A stretch of DNA of 64,000 bases from positions 494,744 through 558,743 of the forward strand of contig NZ_KB905466.1 in NCBI RefSeq assembly GCF_000381365.1, written 5' to 3'. This document shows, piece after piece, positions 38,006 to 45,562 of this stretch. The notes under the pieces are model-generated. The model was not told where the DNA came from. It saw only the letters and a program-made list of their open reading frames with translations, and searched no databases. A program made the translations under genes and the position numbers. Each line of letters starts with the position of its first letter. Positions within the stretch are counted from its first letter, which is position 1. This stretch comes from Bacteroides salyersiae WAL 10018 = DSM 18765 = JCM 12988 (lineage in GTDB: Bacteria; Bacteroidota; Bacteroidia; Bacteroidales; Bacteroidaceae).

Positions 38006-39112
38006 ATGGATAAGGTTCAGAAACAAAGAGGAAGCATCGTGCTACACAAAGAAACAAGGGACGGTGCGGACTACATACGGATAGAATATGCGAACAGTCA
38101 GGCTGTCGCCCTGCTGCTCGCCCAAGACACGGGCATGGAAATGGCTGGTAACGGCTCTGCATACATAGCGTCAGCCGCTTTCAGCCTGCCGGATTTTTAC
38201 GACCGCTATTCGCCCCACGCCTATATTGATTACAGCCGGGTTTACGTGCGGCATCCCAAGCCCAAAAGGGAATACACACTGCCGAAAGGCTATCTCGAAC
38301 TGCTGGAACAAAAGCGTTACAGCCCCTCGACCGTCAAAACATACCGTGCTTATTTCAGCGATTTCATGGAATATCACAAGGGACGGAACATCGACCGCCT
38401 GAAAGTGCCGGACATCAACAAGTACATACTCTATCTTGTGAACGAGAAGAAGATTTCGGTGTCGCAACAGAATATGCGCATCAATGCTATCAAGTTCTAT
38501 TACGAGCAGGTGAAAGGCGGCAAACGGCAATACTATGGCGGTATCACCCGTGCCAAAGAGTACAAGAGCCTGCCCGAAGTGTTGAGCAAGAATGAAATTA
38601 AGCGCATCCTTGCACAAATTTCCAACATCAAGCATCACTGCATGATTTCGTTGGTTTACTCTGCCGGACTTAGAAGAAGCGAATTGCTTAACCTGCCCCC
38701 GCAGGACATCAACAGTGAAACAATGTCGGTTCGTATCATGGGCAAGGGGAAGAAATGCCGTTATTCGCTCCTTTCGCCCAAGTTGCTGGAAGAACTACGG
38801 CACTACTTTCGGGAATATCGTCCACAAAAATGGTTGTTTGAGGGCGAAACACCCGGAGAGCAATATTCGGCAAGTGCATTGGTGAAAGTGCTGAAAGAAG
38901 CCGCACATCGTGCAGGCATCAAACACCGTGTACACGTACACATGCTGCGCCACTCCTTTGCCACACACTTGCTGGAACAGGGGACAGACCTGCACACGAT
39001 ACAGGAATTGCTGGGACACAACGACATCAAGACCACAACCATTTATCTTCATGTGTCAAGTGCCCATAAAGCAAAAATCCCTAATCCTCTTGATACACTG
39101 GATAATTCGTGA
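38006..39112 (+). CDS. XerD-like tyrosine recombinase of the cassette array
   Basis: 368 residues. Catalytic residues from this start: Arg223 (SAGLRRSEL), His312 and Arg315 (HMLRHSF), His338 (LGHND), Tyr347 (TTIYLH). A core-binding domain (YSPSTVKTYRAYFSDFMEYH) comes before, with an N-terminal extension of about 100 residues. Arg-to-His spacing of 89 is near XerD (96) and far below IntI1 (131), so the IntI-specific insertion is absent. It reads into the cassette array and its stop is followed at once by the attI-like site. It may also serve as the ICE integrase; the window cannot separate these roles. Confidence 0.88.
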   Translation: MDKVQKQRGSIVLHKETRDGADYIRIEYANSQAVALLLAQDTGMEMAGNGSAYIASAAFSLPDFYDRYSPHAYIDYSRVYVRHPKPKREYTLPKGYLELLEQKRYSPSTVKTYRAYFSDFMEYHKGRNIDRLKVPDINKYILYLVNEKKISVSQQNMRINAIKFYYEQVKGGKRQYYGGITRAKEYKSLPEVLSKNEIKRILAQISNIKHHCMISLVYSAGLRRSELLNLPPQDINSETMSVRIMGKGKKCRYSLLSPKLLEELRHYFREYRPQKWLFEGETPGEQYSASALVKVLKEAAHRAGIKHRVHVHMLRHSFATHLLEQGTDLHTIQELLGHNDIKTTTIYLHVSSAHKAKIPNPLDTLDNS

Positions 39113-39175
39113 GGTGCAGTTATAGAAGTGTAGGAACGACACCATAAGGTGCGGTTATAAATAACATTAACATTA
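39112..39175 (+). other. attI-like primary cassette insertion site
   Basis: Two 13-base direct repeats AGGTGCrGTTATA (39112-39124, 39147-39159) lie 35 bp apart, with a CACC-ATAA-GGTG inverted repeat between, followed by AATAACA^TTAACATT. The first 8 bases of cassette 1 (from 39167) are complementary to the outer arm of attC1, which fixes the crossover after ACA. Confidence 0.6.
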
Positions 39176-39187
39176 ATATATTACAAT

Positions 39188-39373
39188 ATGATAGAAATAG
39201 AACAGTGGGGAAAGATGATAATCTGGTTATGGAGCAGGTATATTAAGAAAAAACCTATTCCATATATTGATCTCGAATTCCATTATCCCATGTGGATGTT
39301 TTATCTTGTTGGTGGAATATTAGGAGGATTGATACTTGGAATCGCACTGTTCTATTTTACTATAATAAACTAA
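39188..39373 (+). CDS. Cassette 1: small single-membrane-segment protein
   Basis: 61 residues: a basic N-terminal stretch (MIIWLWSRYIKKKPIPY), DLEFHYP, and one C-terminal membrane segment (FYLVGGILGGLILGIALFYF). Clearly homologous to the protein at 42892-43089 just after the array (shared W-x-R-x-IKK and (E/D)-F-HYP). Function unknown; a membrane immunity or adaptor protein is possible. Confidence 0.75.
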   Translation: MIEIEQWGKMIIWLWSRYIKKKPIPYIDLEFHYPMWMFYLVGGILGGLILGIALFYFTIIN

Positions 39374-39389
39374 TAGCTTTATAAATTGA

Positions 39390-39444
39390 ATGTTAACAAG
39401 GTCGAGCCAACAGCTTAACGCTGTTCCTCACCAAACCATTAGCT
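39390..39444 (+). other. attC-like site 1
   Basis: Inner stem AACAGC/GCTGTT; L arms GGTcGAG/CTCACC with one extrahelical C, an attC hallmark; outer TTAAC and CCATTAGC. Nearly identical to attC5. Crossover after 39438. Confidence 0.8.
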
Positions 39445-39457
39445 GTAATTATATGAC

Positions 39458-40036
39458 ATGAAAATCTATGAGAATAAAATATTGAGAATACTTGGATTTA
39501 TTTTTATTTGGATTTATGTATTCGGTGTGGGCATTTGCTTTGCTGCAAAATGGTATGCTATTGGAATATCGGGAGCTATCTTATTGGTTGTTTGGTTGAA
39601 TTCCGGACTTATTGGTGATACTATTTATAAATATAGAGTAAAACAGGCTACAAAACAAATAAAAAGGCATGGAATACAATTATTTGTTGATTTAAACCAA
39701 TGTAAAGTCACTACACAGAAATGGAATACCAAGAAATCAAGGATGCAAGAGCCTATCTTTCGGATATTCCATACATGGGAAATCCAATTTTGGAATGGTG
39801 TCAGTGGCTATTTATTCCCTGACATTTATCATAGTGAACAAATTGTGTCCACTACAATATGCACCGTAACGTACACAACCAAATACAATGGAAAGACAAA
39901 AACATTTCGCAGTGATGCAATCTTGAAGGAAAAAGTTTCATTGGAAATGCTATTGCAACACTATGGAATGACAACGATTTACATAAATCCGAAGAATGAC
40001 AATCAATATTATTTTGATTTGGATTTTCTAAAATAG
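39458..40036 (+). CDS. Cassette 2: membrane protein of unknown function
   Basis: 192 residues. Two N-terminal membrane segments (ILGFIFIWIYVFGVGICFA and YAIGISGAILLVVWL), then about 130 soluble residues with alternating beta strands (TTICTVTYTTKYNGKTKTF). AT-rich codon use unlike the ICE backbone. No family recognised. By context a possible immunity protein against a membrane-acting or envelope toxin. Confidence 0.7.
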   Translation: MKIYENKILRILGFIFIWIYVFGVGICFAAKWYAIGISGAILLVVWLNSGLIGDTIYKYRVKQATKQIKRHGIQLFVDLNQCKVTTQKWNTKKSRMQEPIFRIFHTWEIQFWNGVSGYLFPDIYHSEQIVSTTICTVTYTTKYNGKTKTFRSDAILKEKVSLEMLLQHYGMTTIYINPKNDNQYYFDLDFLK

Positions 40037-40040
40037 ATAC

Positions 40041-40091
40041 AGCTAACAACGCAGGATAACGGCAAGCCGTTCCCTGCTGAACCATTAGCGA
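40041..40091 (+). other. attC-like site 2
   Basis: R'' GCTAAC and R' CCATTAGC pair (GCTAA/TTAGC); L arms GCAGG/CCTGC; inner AACGGC/GCCGTT with a 2-nt loop and unpaired AT and C. Crossover after 40084. Differs from attC3 mainly by one inserted base. Confidence 0.85.
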
Positions 40092-40103
40092 AAACATATC
40101 AAA

Positions 40104-40667
40104 ATGAAACGAATAGAATTATTTTGGAACATATTATACTATTGTACTTATACACTTTTGTATAGGTGCTTTCGTGCAATTGATCCGTTCCGTTTGATTG
40201 ACAACAAACACACACGGAAGTTTTATAAGAAAGATAGTATCTTTTGGCAATCACTGGATTTTATGAGGCGAACAGAAGAAAGAGAAAAGGATTTTTCTCC
40301 TTTTATTCTTATGGAATCCATTGGAGGAACTTGCATTTTCACGATATTACTAATCTTTACTTTTTTGAATGTGATAATGATAGCAACCCATATACCTTTG
40401 TATGGAGTTGTATTTAGGGACTTTGGAAATACTATTAGTTTTCTGCTTATTGTTCTCTTGCTGTTATATGTTCCCAATCAATTATTCTTATTTAAAAATG
40501 GTAGATATATTTCCTATTTCAAACAATTCAGGAAAGAGCCTACAAATAAATATCTGAAATGCTATTATTTATCTTATATGCTGGCTTTGATAGCTTGTTC
40601 CTTTAGTTTCATTTTGATAGAACTGACAAAGGATAAAATAGAATATTTCGCTAACAACGCAGGATAA
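40104..40667 (+). CDS. Cassette 3: multi-pass membrane protein
   Basis: 187 residues with about four membrane segments (CIFTILLIFTFLNVIMIA, TISFLLIVLLLLYVP, YLSYMLALIACSFSFIL). The last codons and the TAA stop lie inside attC3 (FANNAG ending), a common feature of cassette genes. No family recognised; membrane immunity protein is a guess. Confidence 0.7.
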   Translation: MKRIELFWNILYYCTYTLLYRCFRAIDPFRLIDNKHTRKFYKKDSIFWQSLDFMRRTEEREKDFSPFILMESIGGTCIFTILLIFTFLNVIMIATHIPLYGVVFRDFGNTISFLLIVLLLLYVPNQLFLFKNGRYISYFKQFRKEPTNKYLKCYYLSYMLALIACSFSFILIELTKDKIEYFANNAG

Positions 40668-40700
40668 CGGACAAGCCGTTCCCTGCTGAACCATTAATAA
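40648..40700 (+). other. attC-like site 3
   Basis: GCTAACAAC, GCAGG/CCTGC, AACGG/CCGTT, CCATTAAT; almost the same sequence as attC2, but with a different last R' part belonging to cassette 4 (TTAATAATAGA, complementary over 11 bases to the attC4 outer arm). Crossover after 40693. Confidence 0.85.
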
Positions 40701-40743
40701 TAGATAATTATAACGTTCAAAAAACATATATAAAGGCGCAATT

Positions 40744-41169
40744 ATGGATGATGTAACAAAAAAAACGATTGAAGAACTCGTTCTAAATTTTATTTCAGAA
40801 ATGAATGAATGGGAAAAATTTTGCAACAACTTAAAAAAAGAAAATACTCAATTATCATGGAGTGAAAAACAGGATATGATGAAACAAAAGGTAGCTTCTA
40901 TATTCATCAAATATTGTACAAATAAAGAACGAAAAATGAGTCGTCCGAATGCTTTATCATGGGGAAGTGAAGGAAGTTACATTTATGATTCTAAAGAGGA
41001 AAAAATAGTTGACATACAAGAAAGTAGAAAGAATAGATTTATTGTAATAACACAAAATGACAACAAATATCTACAGTATGTAATTGTCAAAAAGGATAAT
41101 AAATACTTGATAGATAGTAAAAAAAGAAGATTTTTGGACGAAGATAAATGGTACGTGGATTATTTGTAA
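40744..41169 (+). CDS. Cassette 4: small soluble protein, NTF2-like fold possible
   Basis: 141 residues, no membrane segment. N-terminal helices (EELVLNFISEMNEWEKFCNN), then beta strands and an aromatic C-terminal end (EDKWYVDYL) that resembles NTF2-fold immunity proteins of polymorphic toxin systems. The match is by pattern only. Confidence 0.7.
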   Translation: MDDVTKKTIEELVLNFISEMNEWEKFCNNLKKENTQLSWSEKQDMMKQKVASIFIKYCTNKERKMSRPNALSWGSEGSYIYDSKEEKIVDIQESRKNRFIVITQNDNKYLQYVIVKKDNKYLIDSKKRRFLDEDKWYVDYL

Positions 41170-41183
41170 GTCTAATAAACTCT

Positions 41184-41240
41184 ATTATTAACAAGAAAAG
41201 ATAACCCCTGAACGGAGTTCCTTTTCAACCCATTATAAAC
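41184..41240 (+). other. attC-like site 4
   Basis: TTAACAAG, L arms AAAAG/CTTTT, inner AACCCC/GGAGTT (one mismatch), CCATTATAA. Sequence differs from the other sites while the fold is kept. Crossover after 41232. Confidence 0.75.
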
Positions 41241-41254
41241 ACTGTTGATTGAAA

Positions 41255-41845
41255 ATGACGAAATATAAATTATTGTATATATTTTTTGGTATCCATATCT
41301 TATGTGGAATACTTGGTTTTATAGTAATATGTACAGTTCCAGAAACAGATCATATACGATGGAATATCGGATACATTATCGGATATACTTTCGTGTTATC
41401 TTTGATTTTTTCCTTCTTCATACACATTCCTAATAAATTACCCAAGGGGATCAAATATAGCATAAGAATATATAGAGGACTCTATTTGCTCGGTCTTATT
41501 ATAGGTCTATTTGTTCCTAAAGGACTGTTCATGTTGTTGATATTATTCATTGATTATTCAAGCAATTCCAAGAAGATAGCCGAAGACGAACAATATATAA
41601 TTCGTCATTATGTCACAGCATCACTATTTGATGACTATAATGAAAAGAGAGTATATAGGAAACAAGGAATAGTCGAGAAATATATTGGTAGTTTTGATGG
41701 TGGTGATATTATTCCACATAAGAGGTATGAGATACATTCTTTTCATATAGATGAGAGTAAAAATGTATTTATAGGACATGGTCATTCATTACTTGATGCC
41801 AAAGATACTGTCATGTCTTTTCCAATTGTAAAATCTTATAACTGA
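41255..41845 (+). CDS. Cassette 5: membrane protein of unknown function
   Basis: 196 residues. Three to four membrane segments in the first 100 residues (LLYIFFGIHILCGILGFIVI, IGYTFVLSLIFSFFIHI, YLLGLIIGLFV) and a soluble beta-rich end (FHIDESKNVFIGHGHS). The ATG at 41255 is preferred over a TTG two codons before. No family recognised. Confidence 0.7.
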   Translation: MTKYKLLYIFFGIHILCGILGFIVICTVPETDHIRWNIGYIIGYTFVLSLIFSFFIHIPNKLPKGIKYSIRIYRGLYLLGLIIGLFVPKGLFMLLILFIDYSSNSKKIAEDEQYIIRHYVTASLFDDYNEKRVYRKQGIVEKYIGSFDGGDIIPHKRYEIHSFHIDESKNVFIGHGHSLLDAKDTVMSFPIVKSYN

Positions 41846-41902
41846 GTTTATAACAAGGTCGAGCCAACAGCTGAATGCTGTTCATCACCAAACCATTAGT
41901 AG
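41846..41902 (+). other. attC-like site 5
   Basis: TATAACAAGGTCGAGCC, inner AACAGC/GCTGTT, CACCAAACCATTAG; close copy of attC1 with matching extrahelical C. Crossover after 41895. Confidence 0.8.
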
Positions 41903-41932
41903 CAGTTTAACGACCAATAAATTATAAAAGAT

Positions 41933-42829
41933 ATGAGTAAAGTTTATATTTGGATTGGACAGTTTCATTCAAATGCTGAATTTGAAACTTATATAGATCA
42001 ATCAAAATTCCGTCAATGGTGGGCAGAACATGACGAAGATAATTTAGAGTTAAGTTGTCAATTCTGCAAAGAACTTAATATATCAAGTTATGATGAAGAT
42101 TTTTTGGTAACGAAATTTTCACCATGTGGTATAGATGAATTGGTTAAAATGATACCAGCTAAAACAGAAAAAGTAATGCAACTATGTAAAGAGCAAAACA
42201 TACAAAAAGCAAATGCCGCTATCTGTTATAATACTGGAGAAGATATAACACGTACACAGGCAAAGAAGGCTAAAAGTATGTTTTTCTTAGGAACATTTGA
42301 TTTTCAAGCAGACGAAATAGAAGGTATATCATCTTCCTTAGCTGGGTTGCGCAATTTAACTTGGGTTGGAATAACACATAAAAGTAAAGATGAATTTATG
42401 CAATACTTCAATCAAGATGAATATCTTGAAGAATTGCGTAAATTCAATAATGGAGAGACAAAAAAGCGTCCAAGTCCAATGTTAAGATGCCAATTTTGTA
42501 AGGTTTTAGGGATAAATTTTTACTATCCAGAATTTTTGCACATAGAATTTGCAGATAATATAATTGAAGCCAAAGAGTTAGTACGGAACGTTATTAAGGA
42601 TGAATTTTTATATGATGCAGTAGATTTTACTTTGGAAAAGCAAAAAATTAGAATGGCAAATTGTGCGTTCTGCTATATCCCTAATGGCTTTCGTGATAAG
42701 AAAAAAGACCAAAAAATATTCATTTTCAAAAAAGAATTATTCCGTAACGGAAATAAACCCAAAAACTATATTGAAGAATTGGATAATTATAACGGTCTTA
42801 CTTTTTTAGGGGGATTTATGTGGGATTAA
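41933..42829 (+). CDS. Cassette 6: tandem Imm22-type immunity protein
   Basis: 298 residues made of two copies of one domain: residues about 1-125 (VYIWIGQFHSNAEFETYID ... CQFCKELNISSYDEDF) and about 145-298 (LTWVGITHKSKDEFMQYFN ... CQFCKVLGINFYYPEF). I recognise the pattern as Immunity protein 22 (DUF4284), known as an antidote to polymorphic toxins. Single-domain members are about half this length, so this is an internal duplication. It gives the best functional clue to the array: defence against toxins of other bacteria. Confidence 0.75.
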   Translation: MSKVYIWIGQFHSNAEFETYIDQSKFRQWWAEHDEDNLELSCQFCKELNISSYDEDFLVTKFSPCGIDELVKMIPAKTEKVMQLCKEQNIQKANAAICYNTGEDITRTQAKKAKSMFFLGTFDFQADEIEGISSSLAGLRNLTWVGITHKSKDEFMQYFNQDEYLEELRKFNNGETKKRPSPMLRCQFCKVLGINFYYPEFLHIEFADNIIEAKELVRNVIKDEFLYDAVDFTLEKQKIRMANCAFCYIPNGFRDKKKDQKIFIFKKELFRNGNKPKNYIEELDNYNGLTFLGGFMWD

Positions 42830-42833
42830 TGAA

Positions 42834-42889
42834 GCTACTAACAAGCCAAGTTAGCTGCTAAACGCAGCTCCTTGTCAAACCATTAATCA
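42834..42889 (+). other. attC-like site 6 (last)
   Basis: CTAACAAG, L arms CAAG/CTTG, inner AGCTGC/GCAGCT, CCATTAAT. Crossover after 42882. No further site follows, and no downstream arm complements TTAATCAA, so this is the array end. Confidence 0.8.
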
Positions 42890-42891
42890 AT

Positions 42892-43089
42892 ATGAGTAAC
42901 CTTATCACAGTAAATAGATTTGGAAAAGTTCTGATATGGGTATGGAACAGATGTATAAAGAAAACTGCCATTCCTTATGAAGAACTTGATTTCCATTACC
43001 CCGATTGGGCTTTCATTATTACAGGTTGTATCTTTTTCGGGGTTGTGGTAGGTGTTACCCTGCTTTATTTTGCTTTTATAAAACAATAG
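42892..43089 (+). CDS. Small single-membrane-segment protein, paralogue of cassette 1
   Basis: 65 residues; VLIWVWNRCIKKTAIPYEELDFHYP followed by a membrane segment (FIITGCIFFGVVVGVTLLYF). It has no attC after it and is 10 bp from the next gene, so I read it as the anchored gene that stood next to the empty insertion site. Function unknown. Confidence 0.75.
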   Translation: MSNLITVNRFGKVLIWVWNRCIKKTAIPYEELDFHYPDWAFIITGCIFFGVVVGVTLLYFAFIKQ

Positions 43090-43099
43090 ACTATTTACA

Positions 43100-43651
43100 A
43101 TGAAAGCCCGACTTAAATACCCGATATTCAGCTTTGCCCCCAAAGGCAACATGATATACGTGTTTCGCAAGGAAGAACTGTACACAACGACCAATACCGA
43201 GTTGTTGAAGAAGCGGAAGAACTACATTGTAGTGGATGCAACCGGGACGAAATATGTTGAAAAGGGGGCGCACAAAGTGAAGTGGCAAGGGATATTCGGA
43301 TATTGTATCAGGATGCAGGGACGTGTGATTTCCATTGAATACGAGTACGGGGACAACCCCGAACCGTTCCCACTACGAAAACTGCAAGAACTGGTAGCGG
43401 AACGATACCCCAAGACACGGTGGTTCAAGGAAGAATGCTGGAACAGCGCAGACGAGTTCCGGCAAGCGATTTTCGCCTGCAAGACCTTTGAGGAAGTGGC
43501 GGACATACTGATGCCCGAACGAAAAACGAGCGTTTGGCAGCGCATTGAAGAATATTTCCTGCGGGCAGGTTTTCTTATGCTTGCCGCCATGTTCCTTTAT
43601 CACGTGGTTTGGCGGCTAATCCAAAAGTTTTGGCTATGGGCTACCGGGTAA
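43100..43651 (+). CDS. Hypothetical protein with C-terminal membrane segment
   Basis: 183 residues. Soluble beta/alpha body (IFSFAPKGNMIYVFRKEELY) and one membrane segment near the end (GFLMLAAMFLYHVVWRLI). G+C content is that of the ICE backbone, not of the cassettes. Paired with the small membrane protein before it. Family not recognised. Confidence 0.75.
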   Translation: MKARLKYPIFSFAPKGNMIYVFRKEELYTTTNTELLKKRKNYIVVDATGTKYVEKGAHKVKWQGIFGYCIRMQGRVISIEYEYGDNPEPFPLRKLQELVAERYPKTRWFKEECWNSADEFRQAIFACKTFEEVADILMPERKTSVWQRIEEYFLRAGFLMLAAMFLYHVVWRLIQKFWLWATG

Positions 43652-43681
43652 CGTACAGAAAACAAATCAATTTATTCAAAT

Positions 43682-44524
43682 ATGGAACAACGGATTACAT
43701 CATTATTGCTTCCCGCTCCCGAAGCGGAGTTGGAAGCGTCCTGCAAGGAACTGGACGAAAAGGTAACATGGCTGCTGCACAACAGCCGGAAAATGGACAA
43801 CTACTTGGAACTTGAACCGTTCAGCAAGGACGGGCGGCTGTGCGCCCACGTGTGCGACACGCTCAAGAGCCTGCCGGAAACGCCGACACTGGCGGCATAC
43901 AAGGACTACAAGGCAATCATTATCCTGCTGGGTATGTCCACCACCCATTACGCCATACTGGACGAACTGGCGGAACAGCACCGCAAGCGGGACGAGATAC
44001 CCGAACTGACCGCCTACTGCGATGCGCTCCACTGGATGCGACCGGGACGGCAGTACCTCTGCAACGTGTACAACACGGTATGCCACGCTTTCCACCTGCT
44101 ACGGAGAAACCCGGTAAGAGACAACCGCCTGCTGGTGACGGAAAAGGAACTGCGCCACGCCGAACGGATGCTGCCGGAGCTGGGCAGGCAGACATTCACC
44201 GAAATGGTGCGTCTGAAAGGCTACATGGTCTATGATGCCGAGCAACTGGCGGACAAATGCGGCATGGAATACGGCTCGTTCCGACGGAAGGTAAAGAAAA
44301 TGACCGGGTACACGGCTAAGGAATGGGTGATAAAGGAGCGTGCAAAGGACGTGGAACACTACCTGACGAACACCAACCTCACGCTTACGGAAGTGGCGTT
44401 CACCACCGGGTTCGCATCGACATCGAACCTGAACGACTTCTGCAAGGCTTACTTGCTGGACACACCGGGCGAGATACGCAGAAAAGCGCAGGAAACAAGA
44501 AAATGCACAGTTACAAGAACGTAA
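43682..44524 (+). CDS. AraC-type HTH regulator
   Basis: 280 residues. The C-terminal part has two HTH units of AraC/XylS type (ADKCGMEYGSFRRKVKKMTG and LTLTEVAFTTGFASTSNLND). The N-terminal 180 residues are helical and lack the usual cupin, as in the regulators found on Bacteroides ICEs. It lies between the array genes and rteC. Target unknown; ICE control is likely. Confidence 0.85.
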   Translation: MEQRITSLLLPAPEAELEASCKELDEKVTWLLHNSRKMDNYLELEPFSKDGRLCAHVCDTLKSLPETPTLAAYKDYKAIIILLGMSTTHYAILDELAEQHRKRDEIPELTAYCDALHWMRPGRQYLCNVYNTVCHAFHLLRRNPVRDNRLLVTEKELRHAERMLPELGRQTFTEMVRLKGYMVYDAEQLADKCGMEYGSFRRKVKKMTGYTAKEWVIKERAKDVEHYLTNTNLTLTEVAFTTGFASTSNLNDFCKAYLLDTPGEIRRKAQETRKCTVTRT

Positions 44525-44562
44525 TGTGAAAAATCAAGAATAAAACAGATTTTTTATGCCCG

Positions 44563-44570
44563 TAACTTTG
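44563..44570 (+). promoter_or_regulatory. Promoter -7 box of rteC
   Basis: TAACTTTG, with the rteC ATG 28 bp downstream; it excludes a start at 44556. Confidence 0.6.
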
Positions 44571-44597
44571 TGCTTCATAAAAGATAAGCACAAGGTT

Positions 44598-45458
44598 ATG
44601 GAACATAAGATACCGTTGGAAACATACTTCGCCGGACTGCTTCAAAAAGTGGAATGGCAGATACAGGAATACGAGGACACCGCAGCGGACACGCTGACGC
44701 TCTGCCGCCTGTGCGTGGACTACCTGCAAGAGATACTGGGCGAACTCAAAAACTTTATAATCTCCTACCCGTTCGCCAGCACGGAAGAGGAAATACACTT
44801 CTTCAAGGAACTGAAACCGCTTTTAGCGAGCAAAATCATCTATTACAACACCGTTTACAAGATAGAGGTGCGCTTCCCCAGCGGCAGCGAGGAAGTGCAA
44901 AGGGACTACCTGCTGTCGGAAACCGACCGGATTTCAAGGTCGTTCCAGCGGAACTTGGCGTTCTACCAGTACCACCGAACGAAAGCCACCTACTTGGACA
45001 GGCAGTATTTCATGCGTGGGAAGCCTGACATACAAATCATCGTGGACAGTTTCTATTACGAAACAGACCCACAGTTCAGCACCAGTCACGATTTCAAGGT
45101 AGCCAAGATTTTAGCCAACGAACTGCTGGAAATATACCTCACCAACCGTCTGCACGAGCTGGAACGCCGGGAACAACGCAAGCGGGTGAAGAACGGCTTC
45201 ATGGGAAAGGTGTTGCGCTGGACGGGGACGAAAAGGGCGTTGGTGGAACTTATCTACGCACTGGACGCCTGCGGCTGTCTGAACAAGGGGACGGTTGATA
45301 TTAAGGAGATTGTAGCCTACTTTGAATACGTGTTCGACATCGACCTCGGCGACTTCTACCACACCTACATGGAACTAAAAGCCAAGACCAAAGACCGAAC
45401 GGGCTTCCTCTCCACCCTGAAAGACAGGTTGCTGATGCGCATGAGGGAGCAGGATTAG
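44598..45458 (+). CDS. RteC-family ICE regulator
   Basis: 286 residues, helical. RteC of CTnDOT activates excision genes; the conserved parts here are the EIHFFKELKPLLASKIIYYN block and the C-terminal HTH-like part (LVELIYALDACGCLNKGTVDIKEI). No rteA/rteB two-component genes are seen nearby, so this ICE is not obviously tetracycline-induced. Confidence 0.85.
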   Translation: MEHKIPLETYFAGLLQKVEWQIQEYEDTAADTLTLCRLCVDYLQEILGELKNFIISYPFASTEEEIHFFKELKPLLASKIIYYNTVYKIEVRFPSGSEEVQRDYLLSETDRISRSFQRNLAFYQYHRTKATYLDRQYFMRGKPDIQIIVDSFYYETDPQFSTSHDFKVAKILANELLEIYLTNRLHELERREQRKRVKNGFMGKVLRWTGTKRALVELIYALDACGCLNKGTVDIKEIVAYFEYVFDIDLGDFYHTYMELKAKTKDRTGFLSTLKDRLLMRMREQD

Positions 45459-45485
45459 GCAACCGTGCTTTAACAAAATTTATTT

Positions 45486-45520
45486 CGCCACAGGTGGGTA
45501 CATCTGTGGCGTTTTATTTT
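45486..45520 (+). terminator. Terminator of rteC
   Basis: Perfect stem CGCCACAG/CTGTGGCG with a 10-nt loop followed by TTTTATTTTT. Confidence 0.85.
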
Positions 45521-45562
45521 TCAGGACACCCGAACTTTGCGGCAAATCAATCAGTTACCGTT

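Larger units (their letters stand above)
39167..42882 (+). mobile_element. Integron-like array of six gene cassettes (rAID type)
   Basis: Cassettes: 39167-39438, 39439-40084, 40085-40693, 40694-41232, 41233-41895, 41896-42882. Each has one AT-rich gene in the same direction and ends with an attC-like hairpin. Boundaries read (C)CA^TTA. For every cassette the first 8-11 bases are the exact complement of the sequence ending in the TAAC of its own attC, as expected for circular cassettes inserted by site-specific recombination. Gene content with an Imm22 duplicate fits rAID immunity-gene clusters. Confidence 0.85.

Noticed and set aside
39390..42889. CRISPR array
   Set aside because: The repeats are hairpins of about 50 bp separated by whole genes, and no cas genes are present.
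43840..44235. Long overlapping frames inside the araC-type and primase genes
   Set aside because: G+C-rich shadow frames with no motif, in the same place as well-supported genes.
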